Made by a program: the position numbers and the translations under genes. This document shows positions 61,410-64,000 of a stretch of 64,000 nucleotides of DNA, piece after piece. Source of the stretch: Coptis chinensis (lineage: Eukaryota > Streptophyta > Magnoliopsida > Ranunculales > Ranunculaceae); the NCBI GenBank assembly GCA_015680905.1, contig CM027377.1, positions 35,302,501 through 35,366,500 of the forward strand, given 5' to 3'. Under the pieces are notes generated by a model, which worked only from the letters and a program-made list of their open reading frames with translations, was not told the DNA's origin and searched no databases. How positions within the stretch are numbered: the first letter of the stretch is position 1; the number at the start of each line of letters is the position of its first letter.

Positions 61410-62266
61410 TGATAAGCACCAAAAACTATAATATTAGACCCCATAGAGACATAGCAATTTGGTTAATTATGTGTTTAATAATCAGGAAATAATCGCATTT
61501 TCATGCTTTTGCAGTTTGGAGCAACTAACGTGAAAATGATGATAAAGCCAGCATTTAAGCACATAATAGGGAATATACATAAGCTTTCCGATTAAGCCCA
61601 TGTGAAGCCCAACAAATCCAGACTAAAGCCCAAAGACTCAAACAGTACAGAATCTAGTCAGAAACGGGATTACATACACATAAGCGTCAAACTTCCGAAG
61701 CTCATATCTCTTGAACCAGGACTCTGAATGCAACGAGTGAGCTGCCCAGACGATCAGTGCGACGAACTCTATGCATAGGTAGGAAGTTGTAAAAATGCCA
61801 AAAGATCAAACCGCCACTGGACACTACACATGGACCCACTATGCGGGCCCACAAGATTTGATGAGTCATCATGCAAGTCAAGACAAATGTGCAAATAATT
61901 GGTGCAAAGTTGACACCTTACATGTAATTAATGAAGTTAGATATGTTTAGGTGTTAATAGTGAAAACAAAGCAAGGTGTCACTTTGTTTGGACTTTGTGG
62001 ATAAGATGGAAATAAAATTGTGTGAGTGTTTTTCACGTGGGATGGAGGGAGAATGCTCTCATATAGAGCAAGAAAACAAAACAAAGGGATAGACTCCAAT
62101 TTACTTCCTTGATTATTTTTCCTTTTTCTATTCCTTATCTTTATCTTTTAGTTTTTAGTTTTTAGCTTTTTAGAAAAAGCTTGTAACATGTTAATGGTGG
62201 AAACACTTTCTAGTTCTTGAATAAACTCTTTATTCCTTAGGTAAAACAGGTTGTTACATCTTGTTT

Positions 62267-62306
<40 letters not shown>

Positions 62307-63103
62307 ACATATCTTCTTGTAGTTTTAATTCAATCCTAGGATCATGAGCTAAAACCCTCCAAAGTGGAGGGTTAATGAAGCTCATGTGAGGATTCGTATA
62401 AATTTCTTAGAAGTAGGATTCACTGCCTGGACTTAAGGACACATGTAACACACTACCCCAAAATGGTAGTGTCCGGCCAAACTTGAGGCTTGGAAGTGAA
62501 TAAGGACTAGCGTGCGCCTCCCCTTTATGCCTGGGTTAGCCGCGCGTGCGGGTCTTCTTTAGATTCTTGTTTCCAAATTTGACAAGATTATGTTGTATGA
62601 GTCCAGGAGTTGAAATGGAGTTTCAGAGATGCAATTCCAGTTCAACTTCTTATGCTAGGGAAATGGACTTAGAGATGAGTTCATTTCACTAGGGATCGAC
62701 ACTCAAGTCGGTTCGGGTTTGATAATGAACCCAAAACAGCTTAGAGATGCTAGTAATCCGATACTAAGATAGGATAATATGAACTTGCATGAGCAACATG
62801 ATCCTCCATCCCTTCTTTCTCTTTGAATATCTTATGAAAAATCTTTGTTTTTTACCGTTTTTTGTATTTCGCATGTTAAGCGTCATTTAGGATTCAACAA
62901 AACAACTTAGCTAGCAAACCACTACGAAACTTACTCATTAGTTTCCTAACTTAGAGCTTAAGAAGGTTGTATGTTGTCCTAGAATTTAGGTTGGTTTGAA
63001 TCCCTACTCTAACTAAACGAACGAAGACATGTGAGTAGGAACTTGTATTTACACCAAATGGAGAATAGAAATTCAATCTAAATACTGCAAAGTGTAAAGA
63101 TCA
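61410..63103 (+). repeat. 3' LTR of inner Athila element (1,694 bp)
   Basis: TGATAAGCACC to AGATCA, followed by target duplication GTCCC. Contains the complete LTR, including the ~600 bases missing from the 5' LTR, and a CT run at 62271-62301. Confidence 0.88.
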
Positions 63104-64000
63104 GTCCCCAAAGTATGGAATGAAAATAAAGGATAGAGAGTACCACTGAAATGTACTTGTAAATGGTAGCACCTGAAAAAGAAAGTTAAACTATACAAAT
63201 ATAAAGAATTAAAAAGCAAACGCAACTCCTATATGAGTTCCATCCATTATGGAGATAAAAGGTAATAAAATTCACTTGGGACATAAGAGGACTAAAACAG
63301 GAAATTATTAATATTACCATATACAGTTATGCTAATCAGGCATTTTCCTCTGTTTGTTCCTCACTTCTGAAATGAGGCTCATTTAAGTCTTGCATATCTA
63401 TGACTACTTTCCATGCCTTTATTCTGTTTTCATCTACCCTAGCCAACCTATTTAGTGTAATTTGGTCGGACGGGGTGTATGGGGCTACTAGGTGAGGTTG
63501 GAGGTGCCAGCCAGGCCAAACCATAGCACATAAAGAACGGACTATAGCATTGGTCATGCGCATTGTATCAACCTTAACCCAATCGAAAAACGTGTACACA
63601 ATCTGGGAAAAGAATAAGCGTATCGCGTGTGGTTGGATGGGATCGGCATAAGAAGGTACTGATGCTTAACAGTCTGTGCTCTTGCAAGACCATCCACTAT
63701 GGTTTTGGATATATCATAATGCCAATGCCCTTCAGCTAAAGCAAAGAAGGCATTGCATGCGCGGGAATTTGTGGATTTAAAGTGCCAGTCTCCTAGGACA
63801 TTAAGCTTAAGGAAAAGCATAGCAAGGCCCGTATTAAGGGCCATGCTTCCTAAGGATATGTTATGTTGGCCTTGGTGTACTACTTGAAATATATCAGCAT
63901 CATAAGTTTCGTGGAAATTTACCCAATCATAATTGTTGTCATTATCAGCTATATAATTAAGCTCGTTTTGTGGGGGCAGCACAGGGAATTTCTAAGGCAC
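63104..64000 (-). mobile_element. Outer Athila element, continuation
   Basis: Resumes after the target duplication and carries the last post-pol ORF on the minus strand; it continues beyond the window edge. Confidence 0.8.
63336..63982 (-). pseudogene. Athila ORF (plant transposon protein / env-like) of outer element, partial
   Basis: Two overlapping frames, 63554-63982 (ISLGSMALNTGLAMLFLKLN, GDWHFKS, QYLLMPIPSNHTRYAY) and 63336-63599 (FFDWVKVDTMRMTNAIVRSL), together cover the C-terminal two thirds of the domain seen in copy 3 of the inner element, with one frameshift near 63580. The N-terminal part lies off the window. Confidence 0.7.

Larger units (their letters stand above)
50021..63103 (+). 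mobile_element. Inner Athila-class Ty3/gypsy retrotransposon, 13.1 kb, internally deleted
   Basis: TGATAAGC...AGATCA ends with GTCCC duplicated on both sides. Removing it rejoins the outer element exactly as its relative reads at about 59885-59915, which confirms the boundaries. Content in order: truncated 5' LTR, filler, broken RT/RNase H/integrase, Cys-rich ORF, three env-like/plant-transposon ORFs, a mini membrane ORF, a long noncoding tail and the full 3' LTR. There is no primer site, gag or protease, so it is non-autonomous and dead as a pol source. The two LTRs differ by clearly several percent over the shared part, so it is not young. Confidence 0.88.

Overview
This window is nuclear DNA of a flowering plant, most likely a eudicot with a repeat-rich genome. 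The evidence is a plant-type nuclear pore gp210 locus with many introns, plant LINE, Athila, Copia, TRIM and MITE elements with recognisable ends, and a plant eEF1A copy that keeps its introns. There are no bacterial genes, rRNA genes, convincing tRNA genes or CRISPR arrays.

Layout. 1-0.56 kb: an orphan Ser-rich coding segment on the minus strand. 0.93-19.84 kb: a gp210/NUP210-like locus on the minus strand, recognised in 27 exon pieces. The N-terminal exons read cleanly. From exon 9 onward there are several frameshifts, two lost splice acceptors and apparently missing exon blocks, so I call it a decaying pseudogene, or an allele or assembly needing verification. Its introns carry a Harbinger-like MITE, a fresh 750-bp tandem duplication containing a TRIM, a second TRIM, a fold-back and a hAT-like MITE. 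A Mutator-like MITE lies just upstream of the gene.

21.97-31.95 kb: a degenerate plant LINE (ORF1 zinc knuckle; ORF2 endonuclease, RT and RNase H). It is split by a 3,658-bp Tekay/Del-like solo LTR with a 5-bp target duplication and by a small antisense Copia fragment. 32.5-48.4 kb: stacked LTR fragments, which are two solo LTRs of one ~1-kb family, two types of Athila-like LTR in both orientations, a second Tekay-like solo LTR, and a broken eEF1A copy lacking its P-loop.

48.4-64 kb: two Athila-class Ty3/gypsy elements nested head-on. The inner one (50021-63103, target duplication GTCCC, + strand) has lost part of its 5' LTR, its primer site, gag and protease. It keeps a broken RT/RNase H/integrase and a long unusual tail: an intact 114-codon basic, cysteine-rich ORF resembling in layout the nucleic-acid-binding proteins of Betaflexiviridae, three diverged copies of an Athila 'plant transposon protein' ORF (two with their own TATA-like box), a 39-codon single-membrane-span ORF, and a ~1.7-kb noncoding stretch with two polypurine tracts and a palindrome also present in the outer element. 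The outer element (minus strand) resumes at 63104 and runs off the window.

If a new system is present, the best candidate is the extra gene set between integrase and the 3' LTR of the inner Athila element, especially the basic Cys-rich ORF. All functional names come from pattern recognition by eye; no database search was run.
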